A stretch of 64,000 bases of DNA from a virus. Below, piece after piece: positions 20,801-33,400 of this stretch (its first letter is position 1; each line of letters starts with the position of its first letter). Where the stretch lies: IMG/VR virus record IMGVR_UViG_3300008107_000003, positions 112,693 through 176,692 of that record; one strand, 5' to 3'. The position numbers and the translations under genes were made by a program. The notes under the pieces were generated by a model. That model saw nothing but the letters and a program-made list of their open reading frames with translations, was not told the origin of the DNA and made no database searches.

Positions 20801-21385
20801 AGGATTTTTTAATCTATAACTTGTAGATAAAACTTTTACACCAGAATTTATATTTGTTGGATCTGTATAACCAACAGGACCATATATGGGATACCCATCT
20901 AATGCCACACCCAAAATTTTAGAATGTCCATCTTCATGATATAAATCATCATTATAGTAATTTCCTCTACTCAGTTCTTTGTCAACTTCACTCCAACCAT
21001 TCCAACCTTTTCCTGTATTGTAATGGTATACATTATTTTCATCTGGATATCCATCATATTGATCTTTACCAGTAATAAAAGAACTATGCATTTTATCATA
21101 GTTAAATCCAGCTGGAGGTAGAGGAGCTCCTTGTTGACCAGCATTAGGTGAATATATTGGCACACCATTCATTGCAAATCCAACAATTTTATAAGATGTT
21201 GGAACAGAAATCGAAGAAGGAATATTAACTCCCCCTCTATAAATTATTGTCTGATCAAAACTTTGTTCCTCAACAGTACTTGTGTTGTTTGCATTAGGAA
21301 ATGCTCCAATCGAATGTAGTGGTAATCCATTCGATTGGATTCTCATAAAACTGTTATTATTTTCGAATGTAAAGGTGCCTGCCAT
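17864..21385 (-). CDS. YHYH-domain virion structural protein (1173 aa)
   Basis: Probable tail/baseplate protein. Residues about 65-180 carry YHYH-family motifs (NNVYHYNTGKGW, VALDGYPIYGPVGYTDPTN), and near 340 a related segment (HNGRYCVTPDFPNGTYAYF) recurs in the giant protein. Residues about 212-305 resemble a bacterial pre-peptidase C-terminal (PPC) beta-sandwich (DGVEKFYRFIVSS, IDVDLELQTSTG, LSPGEYIIKVFF). About ten GGxGY beta-repeats follow (roughly 410-735 and near the end), and a TAEVVSWDSTNKILRV module lies near residue 1030. It sits between the gp7-position giant and gp8 and has its own late promoter. The role is inferred from context; the YHYH fold's function in phages is not known to me. 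Confidence 0.78.
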   Translation of the reverse strand: MAGTFTFENNNSFMRIQSNGLPLHSIGAFPNANNTSTVEEQSFDQTIIYRGGVNIPSSISVPTSYKIVGFAMNGVPIYSPNAGQQGAPLPPAGFNYDKMHSSFITGKDQYDGYPDENNVYHYNTGKGWNGWSEVDKELSRGNYYNDDLYHEDGHSKILGVALDGYPIYGPVGYTDPTNINSGVKVLSTSYRLKNPLPIVTPLPYQRIEFQESIISSIDGVEKFYRFIVSSTSVVSITLDLNPGAIDVDLELQTSTGFPIANSVFGGDKDESIVQRLSPGEYIIKVFFKVPPVAPTTSSYNLYYIINPINTTPPNQQILPIIRQAGQYVQDYEWVLGYGDLDQHNGRYCVTPDFPNGTYAYFTTFNNSLTTPTYPYVIGPTYYGSPVELGEDPTVLTPGSGAVLIPSFNTENGIDSVDVVNAGSGYDVSNPPILRIANAGNPSVPAVLEPIIFKDKIVAVKVINSGAGYDPLRVEILSTPVGTGAAATQGYGANAKPILRSDKVISTITITDQGSGYQSEPTVVANGGGGVGAVLSAVVLAGKVVEIQIINRGGGYTSPPTLEISGGNPTTPAVAIANISDGAISYIQLVSQGDEYFGPTTVNISGFGGNGASASVSTNSVTSLSIINPGKNYTEGDVGLIIQGGGGIGAAGKINVDNAGYVSSIQITDPGEYYDIPPYLIFEGGNGVGAKATIDVSNGELTNVNITSGGKGYTTAPKIVLTRKARLKRVNRNRQYLNSGSRFLAGLLKDVGRSDTTIYINPTDPFSGSGKFYIENEIFTYTTKDTYSISGCVRGDNFRYDQRIVLERPEDLIFNIGDRIIRTVNIAGAKQGIVYDWKQSTGELFINFIVDDLAFIDAGRASERSTVVQFDAGKSDFTTSAQKPHILIDTIGSFVTLLTDPISVLSNFAFQDTPVNGFVDGIPDLFNAGTEYDGDTSLDGGKPGTLYGIEETTGGVNLTLLTTQDKIKDGHPNPVIASILEAGGLDEGIEHTAILDIYLKSRENTIDVDFIEGEIITGDQSSITAEVVSWDSTNKILRVKSPQPYDTGDPLVGTLYTFSKNSTIVDIRVMDFGQQYTIAPTLDIETTGLLAASATTSLTLDQLTSTTIVDGGYGYDPENPPEVIVVPDPGDTTGTGAIVQAILGGENITGNLSGASYRIKDIEYQTILIEQPTL

Positions 21386-21402
21386 TACTCTACTCTTTCC
21401 TT

Positions 21403-21410
21403 TATTTATT
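21403..21410 (-). promoter_or_regulatory. Late promoter AATAAATA
   Basis: The minus strand reads AATAAATA, matching the cyanophage late consensus NATAAATA, 17 bp upstream of the 1173-aa gene start and inside the 33-bp gap after the giant gene. An AAAGGAAAGAG ribosome binding site follows. Confidence 0.65.
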
Positions 21411-21418
21411 TCTAAAAG

Positions 21419-24400
21419 TTATTCTTCATCTAGACCAAAATCACCAAATACATTACCAGTGCCTAATAATAAAGTTGAATTTGGTAATTCTACTGTAGCA
21501 GCAATTACTTCAGGGTCTCTATAACCATAACCACCATCAACAAGATTGACCGATGATACACCTACTAATGCTTTTAATTGTCCATCAAATCCACCAGTTG
21601 AAGTTACAACAACTTCTGGTCTAGATGTGTATCCAGATCCACCAGCACTAATTTGTGTTTCTGAAATTAGTCCCTTAGAAATTACTGCCGTTAATACTGC
21701 AGATTTACCATATACAGGTCCATCATAATTGTATGTCACGAGAGAATTTGAAGATTCAATAACAGCAACTGTTCTGTCTTCTGTCTCACCCTCAATTGAT
21801 AAAATATCATCAGTTTCAACTTCAGGAACTACAACATCTTGTACAACGTCAGCATCAGAACCAATATATGCAAATCCAATAAATTGACTTCCAGTTCTAG
21901 GAACTTCAGTGAAATTAATTCTAGAACCACTTAAATCATAACCTTCTCCAGCTTTTTGGATGACACCATTCATGGAAACAATGATATTATTATCAGGTTT
22001 TGTTAATGCAGAAGATCCCTCTGTAACTGTTAATGAGTAGAAAGAATTATTTCGCTTAAGGTTAAAGCTAGATCTTAATGAATCAAATTCAAACGAGATA
22101 TCATCTAAAATTCTAAGCTTACCTAAGTAAGTTCCAACGAAACTGGAACCGAATTGAGGAGCTTCGTAGAATGTAATTTTATCACTAAATGTAATGTAAG
22201 AAATGCCTGGTTGTTGTAAAATTCCATTAACAAATATTAATACATAACCTTCAGTATTTGGGAAGTATTGTATTCCATTATTATATGTTAAATCAAATGT
22301 TGTTTGAACTCCATCAAAACCACGGAAATACCTATCTACTTTACCAAGAACCTGGGTAGTTTTACTGTTATATGAAACATAACCACCACTAGATGTAATC
22401 CTACAATAATCATTAAAATTGCCCACTACTGAAGTTAAGAATAATTGTTTTGTTGAACCAACTAAAACAACCTTATTAATTGTTGCATATGAATATTGAT
22501 TATTATATACTTCTTCTAGAGATACAATGGTTGCTTTTCCAATTACATTTTGAGTTGTAGTATTTTTATTTGCAATCAATGCTCCCTTATCAAAAGTTGT
22601 ATATGTTATAGTTGAAGGAACATTTGCATAATCAGTAAGAATACTGATGTATAAATCAACTAAAGTATTGATGGTGCTTCTAACAGTAGCACAAGAATTA
22701 ATATTATATGCTGTTGGATAAGCATCATCATATAACACTTCATCATTAAATACTTGATCAACTGCTGCATAATAATTTGCTAACTCATGTCTAGCATTTT
22801 GATAGGATGTTGGTACTGGAATATTATTAATTACATAAGGTAGTAATGTTTTTAGATATGTTAAACCTGCAATACTTTGCGATTCTTCACCAGCAATTCC
22901 ATTAGTAATGAAAGTGCCAGTCACTGCATCATAATAATATAATGCACTATTCACAACTTTACTATTTCCACCGTATCTTACGTTATGAGCGATTGCATCA
23001 ATCCAGTATTTAATATCTCTTTCACACTTGACTTCATTTGTTGACCAAGTACCTACTGTCTCTGTAGGAACACTAGATGTATTTCCTGCATTAAGAGCAG
23101 TTGTCATAATCGCGGTAAGAGTAGTAATTGCACTTTGAACTTGTGTGCATGAAGATGAGTTTTGGTTTGAACCTGTTGTAGGATCTGCAGAAATTGTTAA
23201 ATCCTGAACAGGAGTTAATCCTGTATATGTTCCAGTTGGTAAAGTATTAGTAATCGCTGCCTTCATCAAATCTCTTGCATAATTAAATGCTGCAACAGAT
23301 TGCGTTACTTCTCCCGCTAAACCATTAGTTAGAAGGGTTGTAGCGTTGCTAAAGTAGTATAAAGTATTAGTTCTAGTATTTTGATTTCCTCCATCATACA
23401 GGTCATTAGCAACCCCTTTGATGAAGTATTCTAGATCTCTCTTACACTTGTTTTCACCTGTTGTCCAAGTTCCAACATTTCTCTTTGGTAGATTAATTAG
23501 ACTACCATCTGTTAAAATGCCAGTAAGAATTGCAGTTAATGATGTAATAGCACTTTGGACGTTCGAACATGAATTTGTGTTAGTATTTGAACCTGTTGAA
23601 GGATCTGCGGTAATTGTTAAATCTGTAGTTGGTAAGTTGTTTGTTATAGCAAGTTTGCATAGATCTCTAACTTGATTAAATGCATAAATTGACTGAGTTA
23701 GTTCTCCTACTAATCCATTAGATAATAATCCACCCGTTGCTTGATCAAAGTATGCAATAGTTGCATCATAGATATTTGCATTACCACCATCATAAAGATC
23801 ATTAGCAATCGCATCAATTACATAACCAAGATCTCTACGACACTTAGTTTGATCATTATTGGGGAAAACAAATGTTGGATAGGCAGCAATTAAATTATTG
23901 ATGGTAGTATCAATAATATACTGTCTATTTTTCTTGATTAGAGTTCCAGCATCTTTAAATCTATTTACCGAAGAAGATGGTAACCAATAATCTTGTGATG
24001 TTGGTGTACCAGGATACATAAAGTCTGGATACGTTGCCTTAATATAACCAGTAGTTTCCTCAATGATATAATCACTGTTTGCATAAATTAAATTACTAGC
24101 ATCCTTAAATCTACTTACAGATGAAGAAGGAGAATAATCACTTTGCGATGCTGGGGTTCCTGGGAACTCAAAGTCTGGATATTGACTCTTAATATATCCA
24201 CTAACTTCTTTTGCAATAAAATCTTTATTTGAGATTAAAAGATTTGATGCATCAATATGTGTTCCATCAATACCGATTTCAGTATTTGGTGAGTTGATAG
24301 GCAATACGGTATTTTGTGTGTCAGTATGATAGAACTCAACTCTTCTTGATAGTTTAGTAACAGTTCCATAATTTATTGTAGGACTGTCACCAACTACAAT

Positions 24401-27400
24401 ACTTCTAACTGCAAATAGTCTACCAGCAGTAATTTCAACTAAATTATCTAGATTTAATACATTAGTAGTTGGATTCCAACTAGTAACATATGCATTTGCA
24501 ACTTCTTGAGATTGACTATCTAACAATTTGACAAAATCATTTTCTGCAAATGTTCCACTAATACCATTTTCAAAATAAGCTTCAGCATATTCAGTTTCAT
24601 TAATACCAACAATAGTGCTTTCATCTCCAGTCTTAGTTTCTGAAATTTCATCAATTAGTGAAATACTATCTCCAATATCAAAATCTGCTAATGATTGATC
24701 AACATCAACCGTCATTTTATTAATTTTTCCTGAAATAACAGTATCACCAGCTGTTAGTGATACTGTTTGACCCTCTTCAACTACTGTAATAATAACTTCA
24801 TTATCCGAAGAATTAACTGTTTGTGATTCATAAAAATAACCTTCGATATTTTCTGTGTCTAAAGTTAATTTTCCACCTGTGTTTGATATAATTGGGGCAC
24901 TATTATATAATGATTGATCGAGAGTTGCATCTGCACCAGAAGTTAATCCAGTAAAATATTCACCGTCCTCAATCTGAGAACTAATATCAATTAATTTTAA
25001 TCTATTAGTAGAACCGACTAATACGGTTGCAATAGAACCACTTACATTACCTTCAATGATATCATCAACATCAAATGCACCAGATGTAATTATAACATCC
25101 AAGAATAGTGTATTATTTACTACTTCATAACCATAAATTTCAGCAGTTCCAGATTGTGTAGTGTTTGTAATTTCTTCATTAGTGAACTCTGCCTCAACAG
25201 GACTATTTTCCACATCAAATTCTACAGGTATGCGAGTATAAATTTTCTTAACCTTTGCGGTTCTTTCTATTATTGAAGTAACTTCTGCAATACTACCGCT
25301 AGATTGACCATATACATAATTTCCAAGAGTTATTCCACCAATAACAGGATTTGGTAGTATACGAGTTCCATAATTAGGAGATGGTAGGGAAACACCATAA
25401 GTTTTTGTGACATTTAATGCCAAATACTGTGGAGATGATAATGTTGAAGTTAATATTAAAGTTTCCGCAGTAACTTTAGTTGTTGGACCAGCACTAACCG
25501 AGATATTTGGATCTGTATATGCATAGAATGTTGTCAATGGTGAAGGAGATACAAGTGTTTCATTAATTGCTGAAATTGTATAATCTCTAGCTTTGTTGTA
25601 TGCAGCATTAGTAGCAGTAACATTTTTGTATATGAATGATGTTACTGCAGTTCCTGACGAATTTAAATATGCTGATACATAATTCACTATTCCAGAATTT
25701 CCGTTAGTTAATAAATCATAAACTAAAGCATCAACATAATCATCGAGTGCTGCTTTCGCGTTTGTAATTTCACTTGCAGATAAATTTAAAGTTGTATAAG
25801 TATTGGTAATAAATTTATGTGTTTCAGATACTATATACTCCTTATTATAAAGAGCAAGTTTAGAAGCATCTTGATAGTTTTGTCCTGCTGGTCTCAAGAA
25901 AGCAATCATAATATCGTATAAAGTCGCAATAGCAGACTTAACATTCGCACATCCACCAACATCATTTGTAATTGTATAATCTCTTACTGGATAACTTATT
26001 GGTGTTACAGTTTGATATTGTGCTGTATAAATTTCATTATTAATTACTTTTTGTGCCAACTCTTTAATTTTTTGTAAAGTTACAATCGTAGGTAGTAACT
26101 CATTTTTGACTGAAGTAATTGATACTCCATCAGCAAGATAGAATTTTAATCCATCAATAGTATAACCTTGTCCTCCAGTCAATAGATCTAAAATTACTGC
26201 ATCGATTAGCAGTTTCATATCTCTTTCACACTTAGATTGACCAGCAGCCCCGCTGGGGAATGTTAATGCATTATATTGAACATTATTTAACGTATATTTA
26301 AATTGACTGATTGTATATGCAACTGCTTCTTTAGCAATAAAATCTCTATTGAACCAGAGTAAATTGCAAGCATCTCTATATCTTTGTGCTGTAGGAGCAA
26401 GAACATCATTAATAACACCCCATAGATAATCAATTCTTGAAGCAATAGCATCTGCATCAGATTCAATGTTAGTACCTAAGGTACTAATAGGTCTTTCTAA
26501 AGTAAATTGAGCATCATAATCAACTAATGTATTCAGTACAGCTTTTTTGCAAAGATCTCTAACAAAGAAGTGTGCATGTAAACTTTGTAGAAGTTGACCA
26601 ACTCCAAATTGCTGTGCTTCTCCTGGTTGATAAAGATAACGAATTTGCTCGTTAGATGAAATATATGCTTTTGCAGCAGAAATTGAATAATAATCTCCAC
26701 CAGAAGATAAATCTTGTGCAACTGCAGTAATTAATAATTGCAAATCTCTTCTGCAAGTACTTGTTCCAGATAGGTTATTGCCAACATCTCCTGGTATTTG
26801 GAAATCTTCATAATAATATTTTAATTCATTCGATGCTTCTTCTGAAATAAACAATGAATTTTTCAAGATAACATCTGCAGCTTCTCTGTATGAATTTAAA
26901 GAACTATCAAATGCATCAGTGTAAACAATATTCTGAGCATTGATTACTTGCTTTGCCAGAATTGGAACAGTGATTTTTTCAGATACTTCTGCTGTAGTGT
27001 AACTAGTTGGTAAAATGATATTTGAGTTGTTAGTACCGTTAAAATTAAACAATACTAATGTATACGAGTCTTGAACAAACTCAGAAGAAGGTACTGCAAA
27101 ATTATTAGTATATCTTGCATTTGTTGAAATGCGAAGATCATCAATGTAACCAGTAAATCCTGTAGAAACGTTTTGGTATGAGTTGCCAATAGTCAAAGGT
27201 CTATTTGCGTAAGTGCGAGTATCGGAGAATGAAGTCGCAACACCAACACCGTTTACATAAATTTGAACTTGAGTGTTATTTTTAACAACTGCAACATGTG
27301 ACCAACTATTGAGTGAAGCTGTAGCGGTGGTGGTCCAATCTGTAGCATTATATCTAACAGTAATTGTGCCAGTAGAATTTCTTAATATAGTTAATGCACC

Positions 27401-30400
27401 TGCATCAGATCCACTATTTCTAAAGTCAAGGAACGTCTGAGTTGCCGCTGTAGTTGGATAAATCCAACATTCAGTTGTCCAATTTCCAGATCCAAGATTA
27501 AATTTTTCAGTATCATTAATATATACCCAATCACTAGAACCTAAGGTTCTTAATGATGCACTACCAAATTTAAAGAATGTAGTATTTAAACGAGATGTAG
27601 ATCCATTGACATTAATTTTCCAGTTAGAAATAGTTTCCCCAAGTGTAAATGAACCTGTAATTGGTCCTGTATAAATTGTTCTAACTGAAGGATCACTATT
27701 TAATAGTGTAGTCTCTGCACCAGAAGTTAATCCATAAATTTTGGATGATCCTCCGATTACTGGGAAGTATGTTAATCCGCTAATATTTTTATATGAAAGT
27801 TTGCTACTATATAAAGTTTCTCCTTCTGTAAAATTGCCTGTTTTACCATTTACTGATAGTTTGATAGATGTGATAGTTTCATCCATTTCAAAATTGTTAG
27901 CATTTAATGCTGTATATTCAATTACATTATCTTCAATTGATTGATATTCAATAAAGTTTGTATTTACAGAAACAGTATCATCATTAATATCTACTAACTT
28001 AGCAGAAGATTCGCTAATATCATCAACTACAACGTTTGGATTTTCTGGATCGACAATTCTATTAAATACTAATCCATTAAATGTTGTTCCAGAATTAATT
28101 TGTAATGGTGCGCCATCATTAACTGGAATTCCAGTTACAGGATCTCTGTATGCCCCAAGGGCAGTAATTTTTACAATTTGTCCACTGCTCTTTCCATAGA
28201 TATAATCACCACTAACAAGAGCAAATAATCCATTTGGATTTTGAGGTGTTCCTGTAATTTTACTTAATACAAGGCGATCATCAATTTGTCTAAATGATAT
28301 TGGTAATCCTGTAGTGTTTAAACATGGTTTATTAACAACAATTTCAGTGAAGCTAATAACCTCAACTACTTTTGTATCTTCATCAATTCCAGGTCCAGAA
28401 ACTTCAGCACCGACAACAATTAAAGGTCTTGTAGGTGGATAAGATACATTAGGTAAAGTTTCTAATCCATTTGCTAATCCATTAGTTAGGATTGCCATAG
28501 ATGTAGCAATTGCTGATGCTTGTGATGCACATGATGGATTTGTATCATCATCTGGTACTCCTAGGTTGGGGAATGGAGCACCTACAGGTTGTGAAATTGG
28601 AGCACTATCAGTATAATACTTACCACTCTGCATAACAAAATCTAAATTGCCAGATCCTGATGGAACGGATGTTGTTAATTGTACTTTTGTGCTATCTATA
28701 ATTTTAAATACCTTGGTATTATTTGGAATTCCAGTTCCAGTAACTGTCATTCCTTCAATTACATTAACGGTACTTTGATCAACTAGTGTAATTGTTGAAG
28801 TACCATTTCTAATAACATTTAATTTTACTTTCCAACTACGCATTGCAGCAATAGCAAGATTTCTTGCATAATTGAATGCATCAATAGTTTCTTCTAATTG
28901 ATTGTTAATATGAACAAGAGTTGATCCTCTATAATATGCCTCAGTAGATTCAATAATTCTATAATTTCCACCATACTCTAAATCGTCAGCAATTGCAGAA
29001 ATTACATATCCAATATCTCTTGCACAAGTTTGATCACTTACAGGAATTACTAAGTCTGGATATTTTGCTTTCACATATCCTAAAGCTTCTTGAGCAATAA
29101 AGGTAGAATTTAATCTAAGACCATTAGCAGCATCTGCATTAACACCATTTTGTCCAGTTACAATACCTGTAGTGGTTGAAGATGGAAGTTTAATAGTAGT
29201 TGAACCAAATCCTTGCTGTGTAGTTCCATTTTGTGCAATATAAGTGATTGGTGTTGTACCATTAATTACACAAGGATCTAAAGCAAAAATAGTTACGTTA
29301 CTGTCTTCAACAAGAGCATCCTTACCATTTAGATTTAATACAGTTTCATCCTTGGTGAAAATAGTCGATGGATTTGTAACATCTGACCAATTACCAGGAT
29401 TTCTTAGTGGAAGAGAACTTAGATTTGCTTGCTGAATACAAGTTGTTAAAATTGTTACTAGAGTAGAAAGTGAATTTCTTACGTCTGTGCAACCAAAAGG
29501 ATTGGTATTTGAAGAATTTCCTTGTTCTGGTGAAGGATCTGCAATAATACTTAGATCTTTAACTGTTAATTGATTATTTGCAGCTTGACCTGCCCAATAA
29601 GCAACTTTTTGGAAACCGTAAATACTCTGTACTTCTTCTCCAACTAATCCATTTGCAAGAGGACTACCATCAGCAGTAAAGTAATACTTAGTATTATCCC
29701 AAATATTTGAATTACCGCCACTAGAAATATCTGCTGCTAAAGCAGTTGTAATATAACCCATGTCTCTCTTGCACTTCAATTCTCCAGGAGAATAAGGAGA
29801 ATTACTAATAATTGTTCCAGGTAGTCCATTCAAGTTGCCATTTGTAAGAGCAGTAGTTAGATACAATGACAATGTAGTAATTGTACTTCTAACATTAGCA
29901 CATGAAGTTGCACTAGTATTTGATCCTGTCGCAGGATCAGCAGTGATATTAAGATCCTTAAATCCTAACTGATTAGTAACAGCTTGGATCATTAGATCTC
30001 TAGCTTGATTAAATGCATAGACTGATTGAGTTTGCTCACCTAATACACCATTAGTAATTAATGCACCCTGAGATGTAAAGTATGCCTTAATAGCAGTGAT
30101 AGTATTGATATTGTTACCATCGTATAAATCTTGAGAAATAGCATCTACAATATAACCAATATCTCTCTTACATTTTGCTTTTGCTGCAAGCACTGATGGA
30201 CTTTGTAGTTCTGGTAATGCAGTAAGTGTTCCCGCTTGTAAAGTGCTTGTCAAAATTAATACTAAAGTACTAATTGTTGATTGTACATCAGTACATGCAT
30301 TTGGATTTCCAGATTGCAAATTAGATTCTAATACGTCCCCAACTCCTTCTACAGCTGGACCTGCAGAAATTGAAAGATCTTTATTATACAGTTGATTAGT

Positions 30401-33400
30401 TGCTGCTTTCTTCATCATGTCACGAGCCATATTGAAGGCAACTACAGATTGATCAACTTCTCCATTTACACCATTACTAATTAATGTAGTTCCTGCAGTA
30501 TTAAAGTATGCTTTAGTTGCAGTGATTGTTGAAGCATTTCCACCAATTCCAATGTCACTTGCAATAGCATCAACAATATAACCAATGTCTCTACGGCACT
30601 TATTTTCACCAGTATTAAATGAACTTGTTCCTTCTGATGGCAGTGTAGCAACACTTGAAGTGGAAATTGCAGTTGTGACAATAGCAGTTAGAGTGTCAAT
30701 TGCTGTTCTAACATTAGCACAAGAATTTGGACTTACATTACTTTGAGTTAAAGGATCTTCAGTTAAAGTTAAATCTTTAGTGTATAGTTGATTAGTTACC
30801 GCCTTCTTCATCATATCACGAGCCATGTTGAAGGATACTACAGATTGTGCAGTTTCTCCGACTAGTCCATTTGAAATAGGAGTTCCTTTGTTGAAATATT
30901 GTAAAACAAACTTTCTACTATACTTATTGTTCTCTAAGAATACATCTAGAGAAATAGCATCAATGAAATACTTAATGTCTCTTAGGCACTTAGATTTGCC
31001 AGCTACATATGATCCAGAATTTTCCGTAGGTAAACTTTCAATTCCTCCAGTTCCAAATACAGTAGTTATGACACCAATTAATGTATCAATCGCACTTTGA
31101 ACGTTTGCACAAGAATCAATACTTACATTACTGTTTGTTGCACTATCCGCAGTTAAAGTTAAATCTTTTACATATAATTGATTAGTTACCGCTTTCTTCA
31201 TCATATTACGAGCCTGGTTAAATGCTGAAATTGATTGTGCATATTCACCAAGTAGTCCATTTGTTAATGGTTGACCATTAACAAAATATTGCTGTGCAAA
31301 TTTTCTAGTATACTTGTTTCCAAGCATGAATACATCTAGAGATACTGCATCTACCAAGTAACCAAGATCTCTACGACACTTCAATTCATTAGTCTGATAT
31401 GAACCAGCATTTTCGATTGGTAGTAGATTTAAATCTCTAGCAATTAATGTTGTTGTAATTAGATTGGTTAAATTGTCGATTGATGTTCTAACATTTGCAC
31501 ATGATTGTGGAGATTGATTTGAACCGATTAATGGATCTGGGGTTAAACTTAAATCTTTCACATATAATTGATTAGTAATAGCTGATTTCATCATATCACG
31601 AGCCATATTGAAAGCAACTATTGCTTGATCTTCTTCATCTTGAATACCATTTGTTATAGGTGTGGTTGTAGCTGAGAAATACTGCTCTACAAATTTTCTA
31701 CTATATTTGTTTCCTTCTAAGAAAATATCTAAAGAAACAGCATCGATAAAGTGACCAATATCTCTACGGCACTTTAATTCATTAACATTATATTGACCAG
31801 CATTTTCAGATGGTAGACTACTAATTGATCCACTACCCAACGCAGTAGTTGCGATTAAAGATAGGTTATCAATTAGTGTTCTTACATTAGCGCATGAGTT
31901 TGTATTTGTATTTGATCCTGTGTCTGGGTCTGGTGTTATAGTTAAATCTTTAATAGTTAGTTGATTAGTTAATGCCCTCTTCATCAGAGTTCTAGCCTGA
32001 TTGAATGCTTCAACAGAAGCTAACTCCTCTCCAACTAAACCATTAATAATTGGAACACCATTATTAAAGTACTGTAGAACAAATTGTCTTGTATATTTAT
32101 TTCCTTCTAAGAACACATCTAGAGAAACAGCATCAACAAAATAACCAATATCTCTCTTGCACTTCAACTCTGTTGCCGCAGCTGCAGGATATACATTTAA
32201 CATGTTATTCCATGCAGTCAGTACAATTTCTGTCTTGTTTAGTTGAATTAAACGATATGCATCATTAAATCTACTATGAGTATCACTTCTGGTATCACCT
32301 GGGAAATAGAAATCTTCAAACTGGACTGCAATCTCTGCCAGAGATCTATCTGCAATTTCGTCTCTATTTTGCTGAATTAGACGATAAGCATCATTAAATC
32401 TACTTGAAGAATTAGATTGAGGATCTCCAGGAAATACAAAATCTGGGTGCTCAATTGCTACTTGAGCAAGAGATTTATCTAAAATTTCATCTTTATTCTG
32501 TTGGATTAGACGATAAGCATCATTAAATCTACTTTGAGCATCTGTTGTTTGATCACCAGGGAATACAAAATCAGGATATTGAGTAGCAATCTCTGCAATA
32601 GATCTATCTGCAATTTCATCTCTATTCTGTTGAATTAGACGATAGGCATCATTAAATCTACTATGAGTATCTGATTGTACATCTCCTGGATAATAAAAAT
32701 CTGGATATTGAACAGCAATTTCAGCAAGGGATCTATCAAGAATTTCTGCTCTATTTGCAAGAATTAAGTTCTTAGCATCTAGATATCTATTTGAAACTAG
32801 TGGTTCAATTCCAACAGTTGAACCTGGATCAGCACCAAAAGTAAATGTTGGGAATTGTGTTTGAATTCTTGCAGATGCAGTATCAATAATTTCTTGGCGA
32901 TTTGCTTGGATTAAACGATAACCATCTTTAAATCTATAAGAATTGGTAGGAGCTCCTGGATATACAAAGTCTGGATAGTTTGCAAAAATATAGGATTGTT
33001 GATCAGCAAATGCCTCCTTAACAACCTCATCTTTGTTTGCAACAATTAGTTCACTTGCATTTCTGTATCTTCCGATTGATGGATGATTAAGATTTTGAAT
33101 TCTTGAAATAGTTGCGATTAATCCAGTAGATGAAGCTCTGATTTCTTCTAATTCAATAAATTCATCATAACCTGTTTGAGTGCTTGGAACATAATTACTT
33201 ACTGTTAGTTTAGTAATACCATTTAAGTTTGTAATTGTGTGATCGGTTGTCTTTCCAAGTCTATTAGTTCCTAGTGTAGTAATATCAATTCCAACTCCAC
33301 CTAAAGCATTTGCATAAGTATTTGCTAGTTTAATTCTAGATTCATCCACTCTGATTACATATAAGGTAATGTTGCCAGCTGGAATAGGATCTAGAGGAAT

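Noticed and set aside
22610-33071. Repeat arrays as a CRISPR array
   Set aside because: The repeats are long, coding, diverged and without regular short spacers; they are protein repeats.
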